This document shows, piece after piece, positions 11,655-21,986 of a DNA stretch of 22,203 nt (positions are counted from its first letter, which is position 1; every line of letters starts with the position of its first letter). The stretch is from Cochliopodium minus. Taxonomy: Eukaryota > Discosea > Himatismenida > Cochliopodiidae. The notes beneath the pieces are model-generated. The model was not told the origin of the DNA. It made no database searches and saw only the letters and a program-made list of their open reading frames with translations. The DNA lies in NCBI GenBank assembly GCA_024220525.1, contig JAMYWO010000110.1, positions 115,763 through 137,965 of the forward strand, written 5' to 3'. The position numbers were made by a program, and so were the translations under genes.

Positions 11655-12894
11655 TCACAGCAACTGAAAAATAGGGTGGTAGTTTTCTTGGAGTTGATCT
11701 TCAATAATGTAACTCTTATTCAAAAAAGAAAAAACGAATCTAGGTTTCAAATTGTCATCACAAACAACAGAACAAGAGACTTCTGAACAAATAACAAATC
11801 CAATTTTATGCATAGAAAAAGTTATGACTTTGTAAAAATTAACTTTTTGAGTACATAGTTTCAATAATTCCTTTTTTTTAAATTAAAACATATTAATAAA
11901 AATTATCATGAAATATAAAAATGAAAAAGTTTTGTTTTACCTTTGAATACCATTCCAAACCATCTTTAGATACGTTCGAAGATAGGGAATAAATATATTT
12001 GTTCAAGATGTTAGGAGGATCGTAACCATATGCAAGTGCACACATGTCAGACACTTCGACAATTCTCATGGCAGTTGGGTTATATCCAGTATCGGGAAGA
12101 TTTTTGTCAAACTCAATCATTGCATATGAAACATCTTTTTTCATCCTAAAATGAGAAAGAAAATTGAATGGAATAAATCCTTTTTGGGAACTTTGACTGA
12201 GTTTTTGTAAGTATTGTTCAACTTTTTCTTTTTCTGAATCATTGTTTTTTTTGTTATTTTTCTTCATGTTGTTCAATATCTCCATTTCTCTTTTAAGGAG
12301 GATGTTTTCTCTTTTAATTGCAATGAGTTCAAGATTCATTTGTTTTTTTGTTTTGCTTATCATCGATTGATTTTTCACTGAATGATTTGAAATCAAATTG
12401 TGTTCAATATTGTTTGAAATATAATTTATAATATCCGTTCCATCCAAATTTATATTTGTGCGGTCAAAATTGAGATTGTTATTTGAGGTAATTTTATCTT
12501 TATTGAGGATAGAATCACCAATATCTTGTTCCTTATTCAATCCCTCTTTGGAATTTAAATTATTTTTCTCAATGGGATTAATGTCAACCAATACATCTTC
12601 TTCAATAGATCCATTATCCAGCAATTTCCTTTTCTTTTTAATTTCATCTTCGATCATCATTTCATTATCATTAAATTGGTTTATATCAAAGTTATTTTTA
12701 TTTATAATTTTTGATTTATGTGGAGGTGGTTTCATTCCTTTCCTATATTTATTTTCAACATCCAAACATTCAATTTTTTTCTTGATGCAATTGCTGCAAG
12801 GTCTCTTATTATCACATTTCCTTTTTATTTTTTGACAGTTCACACATGCTTTCCGAACATTTGTTTTCTTCTTCTTTGTTTCACTCGATTTCAT
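11655..12894 (-). CDS. Zn2Cys6 zinc-cluster transcription factor with PAS-like domain (paralogue C)
   Basis: Exons 12894-11941 and 11870-11655 (70-nt intron) give 389 residues. The cluster is Cys17, 20, 27, 33, 36 and 43, within VRKACVNCQKIKRKC and KRPCSNCIKKKIEC. The loop KIKRKC differs from the RIHKKC of copies A, D and E, and it lies in the part of the cluster that normally contacts DNA. The coil reads KRENILLKREMEILNNMKK. The PAS-like part contains NLPDTGYNPTAMRIVEV, ALAYGYDPPNILNK and a strand-rich exon 2 starting ELLKLCTQK. The stop is TGA, which shows that TGA is a true stop in this genome. A decayed relative lies directly upstream at 13153-13640, and its preserved stretch is closest to this copy, with the same exon-end wording for EWYSK. 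Confidence 0.87.
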
Positions 12895-13011
12895 TTCCTC
12901 TCAAATATTTTTTTATTGAATAACTTGAAAATTGATTGGAACAATTTTTATTTATTTATAAATATAAATATGAATTTTCGAAATCTCCATTAAATTAATC
13001 AATTTTTGTTA

Positions 13012-13022
13012 GAGGGATATTA
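13012..13022. promoter_or_regulatory. GAGGGATATTA motif upstream of paralogue C
   Basis: Identical 11-mer to that upstream of paralogue A, here 118 bp upstream of the ATG at 12894. It may mark a shared promoter element or simply a remnant of common descent. Confidence 0.4.
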
Positions 13023-13152
13023 AAACTCAACTTTGAAAAAAGTGTACTAAAAAAAAATAATTCATTTGCTTTCGGAAAAAACGGAATTAAATTAAAGCAA
13101 TTCAAATCTTTTTAATTTCTTTTCCAAAAAGATTTAATCAAGAGAAGAATTT

Positions 13153-13640
13153 TATTGAAAATAGTTTCTTGGAGTTGATTCTCTTTGATGAAATTTTTAT
13201 TCAACAAAACAATTATGAATCGAGGTTTCAAATTATCATCATCATGAAAAAGAGCTAGAAACTTCCGAAATATCACCACCTAATAAGTGCCTTTTTTAAC
13301 TAATTGCATTTGAAAAAGTTTCATCTTTGAGTGCAAACTAAAAATAAATACTTTTTAATCCAAATTTTTTACTTTTTGAATACCATTCCAAGTCTTTAGA
13401 AATGTTTGAAAAAATTGAAGAAATCTTTTTGTTCAAAATGTTTTGAGGATTGATCATAATTCCAGTGCAAACTTCAACAAAGTTCACGAATAAGATTTTA
13501 AAAGAAGTGTTAGATTGATTTTATTCGAACTCAATTAATGAATAGTTCATGATGAAATGGGAGAAAAATTAAAAGGCTTTATTATTTTTCAATAAAAACA
13601 GGAAATTATTTGAAAGTTTATTTCTGCCTCTGAATTTTTT
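13153..13640 (-). pseudogene. Decayed fragment of a zinc-cluster/PAS family gene
   Basis: On the minus strand this stretch follows the 3' half of paralogue C. Near 13165-13190 the plus strand reads CTTGGAGTTGAT, as in the last exon of copy C. GGTTTCAAATTATCATC at 13224-13240 matches the part encoding DDNLKP. TTTGAATACCATTCCAAG near 13375-13392 matches the end of exon 1. The part near 13545-13570 matches the HFRMKK region, with GATGAAATGGGAGAAA. The reading frame is broken many times and there is no zinc cluster or start codon. The place of the family intron is still visible near 13350-13370 but has shrunk to about 20 nt. It is an old, degraded copy, probably from the same tandem expansion. 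I see no evidence that it is expressed. Confidence 0.8.
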
Positions 13641-13829
13641 TTTTTAATCTTTTTTCTTTGCAATCATTAATTTTTCTTTGTTGAACAAAATTATTATTTT
13701 TACATTAATAATAAATAAATTAAAGATCAAAAAGAAGCTCCATTCAATCAAATCTTTCAAAAAAAATAATGTTTTTTGATGAAAAGTAATTTGTTGAACA
13801 TAAAAATACAAATTTTAACAGATAATTAA

Positions 13830-15144
13830 TCATAGGGGCATGAAAATATTTTTGAATTTCTCTTGAAATTGATCTTCAAGGATAAAGCTCTTTGTCACAA
13901 AATAAAAAACAAGCTGTGGCTTTAAATTCTTGTCGCACAAAACAGAGCAAATGGACTCTGTGCAAATGATAAAACCGATCTGGTGTTTAGAATAGCTTAT
14001 TGTTTTGAAATAATTAATATTGTGTGTACAAACTTTTAAGAAATCCTAAAAAAAAAAAGATAAAAAAAAAAAAAAGAAAAAAGAAAAAAGAAAGTTTATG
14101 CTTTTTAACCTTTGAATATTCTTCCAATTCTTCTTTTGTTTGAGGAGGAATAAAAGAGTAGGAACATTTATTGATCACTTTGAGTGGGTCATAACCATAA
14201 GCTTGTGCACAAGACTCGGAAAAATCTATGATTCTCATGTTAGAAGGATTATATTGAGTATCGTTAAGATTAGCATCTAACTTGTTGATTAGAAATATAG
14301 CATCTTTTTTCATTGTGAAATGTGAAAAAAAATCTGATGGAGTACGATTTTTATTTTTGGAGTACTCGAAATTGTTTTGGAAGAAAGGTTTTGATCTGTC
14401 TTTTTCTGAATTATTGTTCTTTTTTCTTATATTTTCAATTTCTCTTTTTAGAACGAGATTTTCCTTTTTCATTTTGTTTATTTCCAAGTTTATTTGCTCT
14501 TTTGTTTTGTTTATTATTGAATCATTTTTCTTTGAATGTTGATTATTCTCATCAACTACGTTGGAAATGTATAAATTCAATTCACTTTGATTGCATTCAA
14601 TATGCTTCATATGTTGATCTATATCTAGATTTTTCCTATCAATCAATCTGTAATCTGTGGATATTTCATCTTCAATCACCATATTTGGATCAAAATGGTA
14701 AATATAATTTATATTTGGGTTTATATTGTTGTTTGGATTGTATTTTATATCGTCCAGTGCAAAATCATCAATCACATCATTATTTTCATTCATCTCAGTA
14801 TATTCATTGGGAATAGATCCCTTCATCACCAATTTCCTTTTCTTGGTGGATTCATTCTGAATTATCTTCCCATGGTAATTTATCAGCTCTTTTTTGAGAT
14901 CTGATTTCAAATCAATCTTGGATATGTCGATTATAATCTCTTCTCTATTTATGATCTTCAGATCATTGTTTTGATGTGGAGGTGGCTTCACACCTTTCCT
15001 GAATTTGTTTTCCACATCTAAACATTCTATTTTTCTTCTGATGCAATTTGAGCAGGGCCTTTTATTATCACATTTTTTATGAATTCTTTGGCAATTAACG
15101 CATGCTTTTCGTACATTTGTTTTCTTTTTTAAGGTATCACTCAT
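13830..15144 (-). CDS. Zn2Cys6 zinc-cluster transcription factor with PAS-like domain (paralogue D)
   Basis: Exons 15144-14110 and 14045-13830 (64-nt intron) give 416 residues ending at TGA. The cluster comes soon after the start: Cys15, 18, 25, 31, 34 and 41, within VRKACVNCQRIHKKC and KRPCSNCIRRKIEC. It is followed by the basic KFRKGVKPPPHQN arm also present in copies C and E. The linker is Asn/Asp/Ile-rich. The coil reads KKENLVLKREIENIRKK. The PAS-like part is less alike: LDANLNDTQYNPSNMRI and AQAYGYDPLKVINK. Exon 2 starts DFLKVCTHN and carries ICTESICSVLCDKNLKP. The first Met was chosen because the cluster would otherwise lose its flank. Role inferred as DNA-binding regulator; signal sensed by the PAS part unknown. 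Confidence 0.87.
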
Positions 15145-15644
15145 AATTATTCCACTAATTCTTAATTTCCTTTTTTAATTATTTTATTTCACTGTGAAGA
15201 TAAATTAATCTTCCCCCTTCCTGGATCAATTTTTAATTTTATGAAAACAAACGAGCATTAACTATAAGTGATCTAAAATCACAGAAAATTTTGATCTATT
15301 TGTAAAAGTATTTAATTTCTCTTGAAATGAAAATTAAAACTGATTAAAGTTTTGAAATAAAAAAGTAATTCACTTAAAATTCTGTACAAAATACAGTGCA
15401 AAAAGATTTTTTCGTGAAGAGAAATCATTAAATTTAAATAAAATCAAGATTTAATAAAATGAGAGATGATTGGAAGATAATTTACAGAAATTGAAATTTG
15501 TTAGTAAAAAATGATCTAAGATTGTAACTTAAACAAATTATAATTTTCAGAACATAATAATAATCTTAATTAAAATGTTTTGAAAATAAAAAAATCAATA
15601 ATAATAATCAATTTTGATTTTTTGGAAAAAAAATCAAAAAAAAA
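15145..15644. other. Intergenic region between paralogue D and the alpha-kinase relic
   Basis: About 500 bp without a gene. It would be the divergent upstream region for paralogue D (minus) and the alpha-kinase relic (plus). It holds a small palindrome GAAGAT-6-ATCTTC at 15197-15214, about 53 bp upstream of the paralogue D ATG. Nothing else stands out. Confidence 0.45.
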
Positions 15645-16737
15645 ATGGGAAACACACCCGCTAAACCAAAAAGGCCAAATAAATCGTCGAGATCAATTAC
15701 CTCACCAACATCATTCTCTCCATGTTCAATCTCACCAATCTCACCAAATTCAAAACCAACTTCAATCTCCGAAAATTGAATCTTCCCAATGGGATAATTT
15801 CAACCAATGTGCTCTCCTTGCAAAAATGTTAATAAATTGGGTAATTGGGAGAAGAAATCCATGGAATGCCTGAAACAAGATGATAAGGAAGTTGAGTTGA
15901 AAACAATCGATGATGAATTTATGGATGGTAAGAGTGGAAAAAATATTGCAGAAGGAGGATTTAAAAAAGCATTTGAAGTTGGAGGATACGTATTCAAAGT
16001 GATTAAACCGAAATAGATCAATATTTTCTTCGACCCAAACACAGAAAACAGATTGCATTAAACAAAGTTGTCTTGCAACAATGGGTTGAATAATTTTTTT
16101 CGAAATGAAGTCTGAATTGATTCAAAAAGGAACGATATTAAATCAGAAATTCTTGAGACCTTTTCACGTTGAGACAAATCACAAATTATTTGATTTTGCT
16201 TTCCAAGAGGAAAATATGTATCACTACATAGTCGAATCAAAACTATCTGGCACTTTCGAAAAATATATTCTGCAAAATGGTAAGTTCTTTGGGGAAAAAT
16301 CTGATACACACTATCTTGCAGACGCCTTGATGCATTTCAGTTATGTAACAACGAACGGCTTTGTGGTGATGGCAGATATTCAAGGAATAGGAAATCAATT
16401 TTTTGATTGCTGCTTCAATACACCTCTCCAAAATTCAGGCTTGGCAGATGGAGGAAAAGAATTTATGACATCTTGTTCTCTACTTCACAATTGCTCTAAA
16501 AATAAATACTGCAAAATTTTGGGTCTAGACAACGAGATTGAAGAAACTACATTGGCTTCGAGGTACAATATGAAAGGCTTTGGAATAGAACTGGAATGTG
16601 CCTTCAAGATAGATAGAAAAAGGTTGTATCAGTCTTTTAACAACATTCCCGCCACCAAAGAAGCTTTGGAGATAAAGAAGAATAAAGATCCATCAAGGAT
16701 TACTTCTCCAACTTATATGAAAAATTTCAATTTATAA
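15645..16737 (+). pseudogene. Broken alpha-kinase gene (MHCK/eEF2K-type), host gene relic
   Basis: This is the only plus-strand gene. The longest open part, 16105-16737, encodes most of an atypical alpha-kinase domain: KLSGTFEKYILQNGKF, ALMHFSYVTTNGFVV, the nucleotide/metal motif DIQGIG, and HNCSKNKYC near the end. An upstream part in another frame (15807-16014) encodes the start of the domain, including GGFKKAFEVGGYVFKVIKP, and a linking stretch KHRKQIALNKVVLQQW (about 16039-16084) lies in a third frame. From the ATG at 15645, an SP-rich N-terminus meets TGA near 15772 and TAA near 15787 in the same frame. At least three or four frame breaks therefore exist, none looking like an intron. The C-terminal Cys spacing (CxxxxxC) also departs from the usual CxxxC zinc site, and TDP is replaced by FDC. 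I call it a decayed gene; sequencing error at one site cannot explain all breaks. Confidence 0.75.
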
Positions 16738-16879
16738 TTTGATTGAAATTCTGAAATTTCAACACTTTACAATTATCTTGAAAATTAAAATCAATAAAAA
16801 TTAATTCTCATCTTGTGTATATTAAAGAAAAAGGAAAATAAATGTAATCAAAATTTTGTGTGAAAATTGTATTAACAAA

Positions 16880-18860
16880 TCATAATATCTTGAAAATAGT
16901 CTTGTAGCTCTCTTGCATCTGATCTTCTATCAAATAGCTTTTGTCGTAGAAAGAGAAGATAAAGAGAGGCTTCAAGTTTTCGTCACACAAAACAGAGCAA
17001 GACATCTCGACACAAATCACCAGCCCAGTAGAATGGTTAAAGAAGCTAATGATCTTAAAGTAGTTGAATCTTTCCGTACAAATATCCAAAAGTTTCTTCA
17101 AAGGAAAGATAATCAAATAAAAAAAAAAAATAGATTAAATTATTTACAAGAAAAAAAAAATTCAAAAAATTATTTGTTACCAATGAAAAATCTTCCAATT
17201 CTTCTTTTGTTAGGTTTGGAGAAAAAGAATAAGACATTTTGTTGAGCATATTTGGAGGTTCGTATCCTAATGAGAGAGCACAAGGTTCAGAAACATCTTC
17301 GACCAACATAGCGGAATGATTGTAGCCTGTATTGGGAAGATTCTTGCCAAAACTCACCATAGAATAAGAAGCCTCTGTTTTCATGGTGAAGTGCGATAAA
17401 TAATCAAATGGGACGTTTTTATTGTGGAAAAACTTGTTGAATTTTTCAAAGTAATTCTCCGCTTTGGTATTGTCCGAGAGTGCATTGCTTTGTTTCTTCA
17501 TTTTCTCGATTTCTCTTTTGAGGAGGACGTTTTCGTTTTTCATTTTGCTTATTTCTTGATTGATTTGTTCTTTTGTCTTTTTTGTTATTGAAGACAATTC
17601 TTTGTTGTAAAAAGGAGAAGCAGAAGGAGGTACAACTTTATCTTCGTTGATAATGTTTTGTTCAGAGTCTTCTTCGTTGGTTTCGATTATTTGTTGTCTT
17701 TGTGTGAGGTGGCTGCTCCTTGACATCAAAAAGGAAATTAAATTTGGTTCATCTTTACTCATTATGAAATTATTGTTGTTTGATTGATTGTTGATGTTAT
17801 TATTGAAATTTGAATTGTCAAATCTGACCATATTATTGTTATTGAAGTTATTATAGTTAATAAAGTTTGGATTCAAGTTATTGTTCACAGGATTATTATA
17901 GTTTATACTATTTACATTTTTCAGTTTGTTATGATTATGTACATGATTTACATTTAAAATATTCACATTGTTTGTGATGTTCACATTATTATTGTTATTT
18001 ATTTTTATTTTATTGATATTGATTGGTGGATGGGAATATACCATTTTATTCATCTTGTTCTTTGAATCTTGAATATAATTAATCTTTTGATGTCGTTCAT
18101 TTCCATTGTCGGGAATGATTTTCATCTGAAAATTAACATCTCTTAAATTGATTCTCTGATCCATATTCCCTTTATTTACATATCTTTCTCGATTGAAATC
18201 TTGTTTCATGATTTGAAATTGGTTTTGATACATAATGTGAGGATGATTATAATTATCAAGGTGGAATGAATTATTTTTATTATTAAATGCTGGTATATCC
18301 ACAATATTCTTTTTATTTGGTACAATATTCTTATGATGGTTGTTATTGATGACATTTAAGTTGTTGGAAACAATTATATTATTCAGTTCCCTTCTCTTTA
18401 CCTCGTTTATTTCATTTGTCAATGGCTCCAATTTCCTTTTCTTGCTTGATTCATCTTGCAATATCAAAGTATTATCTTCAAGAGGGAGATTGAAATTATG
18501 GCTTGGATGTGTAATAAATTTTGATTTTTCCAATATCATCTTTTTATCGATATCGCTCTCCTTATTTGAGATATTGATACCAACAGTATTGATATTGATG
18601 TTCTTTGAATTGATATTTTTATTCCTCTTGATATTTCTTTCAACATTATTTTTGTTTTGATTTTGATGTGGAGGAGGCTTCACTTTGGTTCTGAATTTGT
18701 TTTCCAGATCATAGCATTCTATTTTCTTCTTGATGCAATTGCTGCAGGGTCTTTTATTATCGCATTTCTTGTGGATCCTTTGGCAATTTGCACAAGCCTT
18801 TCTCACATTGGATTTAGAGTTGGATTTTGATATCTTTTTTTTGGATTCACTTAAATTCAT
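16880..18860 (-). CDS. Zn2Cys6 zinc-cluster transcription factor with long Asn-rich linker and PAS-like domain (paralogue E)
   Basis: Exons 18860-17181 and 17095-16880 (85-nt intron) give 631 residues ending at TGA, the longest member. The cluster is Cys23, 26, 33, 39, 42 and 49, with ANC in place of VNC at the second Cys pair. A KFRTKVKPPPHQNQ arm follows. About residues 75-420 are Asn/Ile/His-rich linker with repeated Asn runs, likely disordered and expanded compared with the other copies. The coil reads KMKNENVLLKREIEKMKKQ. The PAS-like part has NLPNTGYNHSAM, ALSLGYEPPNMLNK and exon 2 starting KLLDICTER. The donor is preceded by TTG instead of AAG, so the junction residue is Leu rather than Lys. 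Its 3' end faces the alpha-kinase relic 143 bp away. Confidence 0.87.
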
Positions 18861-19385
18861 CTCCTTTTTTATATTTCCTTTTTTTTATTTTTTATAAAAT
18901 TAAATATTAAAATATTAATTGCATATACACAAGATGAAATCTTTTCTTTTATCAAATTTTAAAATATCCTCAAGTATACCTAATTTCTTTTTTTTTTGAG
19001 TTCGAAGGATATTAATTAAATCCTTAATTAAATTTAAAACAGTTCCAATTCAAGAAAATTTTACTTTTAATTCAAAACACTAAAACACTTTTAACAAGTT
19101 TAATCTAATTTAAGAGGAAATAGACTTCAAATTATCACCTTATTTCCAAAATTCCAACCAAATCTAGTGTTTTAAAAATCTTTTTTTTTTTTTGAAAAGT
19201 TTAAAGGAGATATTTCCTGAGGTCGAAATTTATCAATCGAAATAATAGATAAATTAAGAACCCTAAGAGAAAAAGTTACTTCAATTTCGCTTCATTTATA
19301 TTTCATTTCTCTTTTTTGTTAGATAAAATATGAGCATATACCATAGAAGATTATGCAAATATAAATATTTATATTTGGATCTAAG
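18861..19385. other. Intergenic region between paralogue E and the F-box gene
   Basis: AT-rich, with no open frame of interest on either strand. It contains the GAAGGATATTA motif and presumably the promoter of paralogue E and the 3' end of the F-box gene. Confidence 0.45.
19004..19014. promoter_or_regulatory. GAAGGATATTA motif upstream of paralogue E
   Basis: One mismatch from the 11-mer upstream of paralogues A and C, in the same orientation, 144 bp upstream of the ATG at 18860. Not found upstream of paralogues B or D. Confidence 0.35.
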
Positions 19386-20164
19386 TTAATTTTCTCTGAA
19401 AAACCCTTCAAATTTTTTTNTCGCTTTGCAAGTTTTGGAGAACAAAGGAAAAGAGTGTTTGACATTGATGATTTCCTCAATAGTTATACCGTTTCCCCTC
19501 AAATCTACTTGATACTTTTCAAAGTATCTTCGCTGAACTTTTTCCATTTCTATGAGAAAAGATGATCTCACTGCCGTCTTGAATTTGTCTTCTCCTTCTA
19601 GATTTTCGCTCGTGCAAAGATTCCTTTTCAAAATAAAAGTTTGGTTAAAAAAATAAAATTAAACTTCAAATTCGATTTTTGAAAGAAATACTTTTGATGA
19701 TTTTAAAATTTAGATATTAATTTATGTTATTATTTTACCATCCTTCTCTTTCACAAAAGAAATTCCAAAGATAATTCGAATAGGAGCTAGGAATATTAAT
19801 TTTTTATTTATGAACTAAATCCGAGGCTAAATTTACCATTTTCTCCAAAATTTGCAAACCAAACTCAAATCTTTGAGATCCCTAAATCATTGTGGGTGTT
19901 AAATTGAGATTTGAAAGGATTTCTTTTAAATATATTTCTTACATTAAATCAATGAACTTGAAGATACTCCACTATTATAAATAGATCAAGATTCCATATT
20001 TACTATTATGAGCATGAGATAAAATACTTACAAGCACAGCTATATTTTATTGGCATTAATGATTATAATAGAATTTTGTTTGAAATGGAATTACCTGATT
20101 GATACAATGCATTGCCTTTTTCAATATGAATATTTTCATTCAAATTATGAAACAATTTTTTCAT
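19386..20164 (-). CDS. Small F-box protein encoded by six short exons, one of 8 nt
   Basis: I assembled this by eye from splice sites: exons 20164-20095, 20039-20032, 19971-19943, 19881-19837, 19786-19739 and 19623-19386 (70, 8, 29, 45, 48 and 238 nt). The sum is 438 nt, giving 145 residues and TAA. All introns (55, 60, 61, 50 and 115 nt) are GT-AG and the phases fit. The joined protein reads AVLWSIFKFIDLMDLKDL then SLVCKFWRKCSYSNYLWNFF and CEREGW, which is the F-box pattern (IF..L...DL..LSLVCK.WR...... LW...C.R.GW). F-box proteins link substrates to SCF ubiquitin ligases through Skp1. The C-terminal 75 residues are not a recognised substrate domain. An N at 19420 leaves one residue near the end unread. 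The first exon (MKKLFHNLNEN) is the least certain; a further exon may exist upstream. Confidence 0.72.
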
Positions 20165-20745
20165 TTTTTATTTTTTTTATTTTTATTTATTTTTATTTAT
20201 TTTTTTTAACTCCAATGAATTTTGAAAAAGAAAAAGAAAATTCTTATAATTTTAAATTTTTAAATTTCTCAAAATTTATTTATGAACTGGAAGAATGTTT
20301 CAAAGAAGTATTGTTTTTTTTTAACTGTAAGAAATTTTATTTTTTTGATGTTCATCTTTTCCTTCAATGAGGATTATGCAAATATTTCCAGATAATTTAT
20401 CAAATTTAAACTGACCTTATGTCTTTAATTTGAGAGACAATTCCATCACATTCAATCTGCAAAGCAACTATTTGTAATCTTTGCACATTTTTAATACAAT
20501 AAATTTTTCAATTTATAAAAATGTGATGTTTTAACCAAAATTAATTTGATTAAAAATAAAATTTTTTGTCCTCCAAATCTACTAACCAAAAGGTGAGGAA
20601 CAAAGTATGTTGTAGTGATGAAATTGTGAACTATCTTATAACCCCCGAGAAAAATTTAATTTGAATATTTGTCTTGTTTGTTTGATTGAAATTAAACGAG
20701 ATTATGGTTCAAAAATCAAAATAATTTTTAAAAATAAAATTTTTT
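20165..20745. other. Region between the F-box gene and the ATPase 3' end, with one possible unplaced exon
   Basis: Mostly AT-rich low-complexity DNA. On the minus strand, 20456-20416 is bounded by TTTGCAG and GTCAGT and would encode IECDGIVSQIKDI. It could be an upstream exon of the F-box gene, though no frame to exon 1 was found. No other gene is seen. Confidence 0.35.
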
Positions 20746-21986
20746 TTAATAATCTTCATCTTCACTCTCAGAAACCTTCTTAGAGCTAACTTTCTTCTTG
20801 GAAATTCGTTTGGATCTCTTAGGACTAACACTCTTTTCATCAACATCATCTTTACCGTCATCATCTTCACTTTGATCTTTTTTTCTTTTCTTTAAATTTT
20901 TCTTAGATTTGTTTGATGATTTTGAATTTTTTTTGGAATTTTTCTTGGAATAATTTGGTTTGGAGCCTTTGGTGTTGGGAGACTTTTTCCTGGTGGATCT
21001 CTTTGGTTTTTTTTCCTCTTCGAAACTCTCGTCCTTTCCATCATCCCCGTCTGATGAAGATTCATTTCTGTTTGTATCTATTAAAAAAAAATGGATTAAA
21101 AATTTGTTGAATAAAAAAATTAAAAAATAAAAAATAAAAAATAGAAATAGAAAATAGAAAATAGAAAATAGAAAATAGAAAATAGAAAATAGAAAATAGA
21201 AAATAAAAAACAAATTAAAATAAAAAAAAATTTATTTATACCCTTTTTAGGATCTTCAGAGACATCATCGTCAAACTCATCAATATTGTCTTCATGATCG
21301 ACATTCTGCCTTCTCTTTCCTCTTCCATAATTTCCGCTGCTGATGTCGAGGATGTCCTTCTTCTTAGTGGGAGTCAAGAGCCACTCAGGAAGCTCATCTC
21401 TTTTAATAAGTCTGGACAATGGTTCTGTTCCTTGTTCTATTGCAATAAATTATAAAAAAAAAAAAATTTTGATTATTTTTAATTTAGTTTATTAATTATT
21501 AATTTATATTTTTATTTTATATTTTAATTTACTTTAAACTATTTTTTTGATTAATTTTTTTAATATCTTTTTAGTTTTTAATTTAAATTTTTTGTTGAAC
21601 ATCATAAGTATTTTATTTTTTTTTGCTTTTTTTTAAAATTATTTTTTATCTTTTCATTTTTTTAATTTTCAAGTATTGTTTGATGTCTTTATTTGCATTT
21701 TTTTTAAAAAATTAAATAATTTATTTTTTCGACATTTTTTTTGTTGTTTTTATTTTTAAAATTTAGTTTTATCATTTTTTACCAAGAGCATTATCCTTTT
21801 CTTCTTGCATTCTTTCCTCATCCATTTTCAAAAACAGTTCATACTCGTCCTCTGTCCTGGCGATGAGAGAACAAACCTGCTCCTCCGTGGGAATGTCGTT
21901 GTCCTCCTCTTCATCTTTCGTTTCCTTCAAAAGTTCCTTCAAAATCGCCTTTCTGTCTTTGTCTTTCACAGTTGGGTTGAATGTAC
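20746..21986 (-). CDS. SWI/SNF-type ATPase, C-terminal part (SnAC region and basic tail)
   Basis: Three exons, 21986-21783, 21436-21242 and 21077-20746, join in phase 1 and end at TAA. The first exon carries the SnAC signature of BRG1/Sth1 ATPases: IPTEEQVCSLIARTEDEYEL followed by FLKMDEERMQEE. The second has RDELPEWLL and GRGKRRQ, matching the DELPSWI and GRGSR stretches of BRG1. The third is a lysine/serine/acidic tail ending in SEDEDY. In known family members SnAC couples ATP hydrolysis to nucleosome movement. No bromodomain is seen before the stop, unlike BRG1 or Sth1. The first exon opens with a phase-1 acceptor and TFNPTVKDKDRK, which continues exactly from LIGAG at the left end (compare QAGMFDQKSS in BRG1). 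It is either the end of the same gene or of a second copy. Joined, the coding total is 3261 nt, divisible by three, for 1086 residues. Confidence 0.9.
21141..21206. repeat. 7-bp AAAATAG minisatellite in an ATPase-gene intron
   Basis: About eight head-to-tail AAAATAG units in the intron 21078-21241. In the transcript it reads CTATTTT repeats, a pyrimidine-rich tract running back from the middle of the intron. Slippage-prone and likely variable in length. Confidence 0.85.

Noticed and set aside
15645-16737. Use of a non-standard code (TGA as Trp) to rescue the alpha-kinase frame
   Set aside because: A TAA also interrupts the frame, the frame changes more than once, and TGA ends paralogues C, D and E at the conserved C-terminus.
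19420-19420. Single N as a scaffold gap
   Set aside because: One ambiguous base after a T-run inside an otherwise open frame; more likely a homopolymer call than a join.
20416-20456. A 41-nt exon-like segment bounded by TTTGCAG and GTCAGT as a first exon of the F-box gene
   Set aside because: No in-frame join to the ATG-led first exon was found; left as a possibility only.
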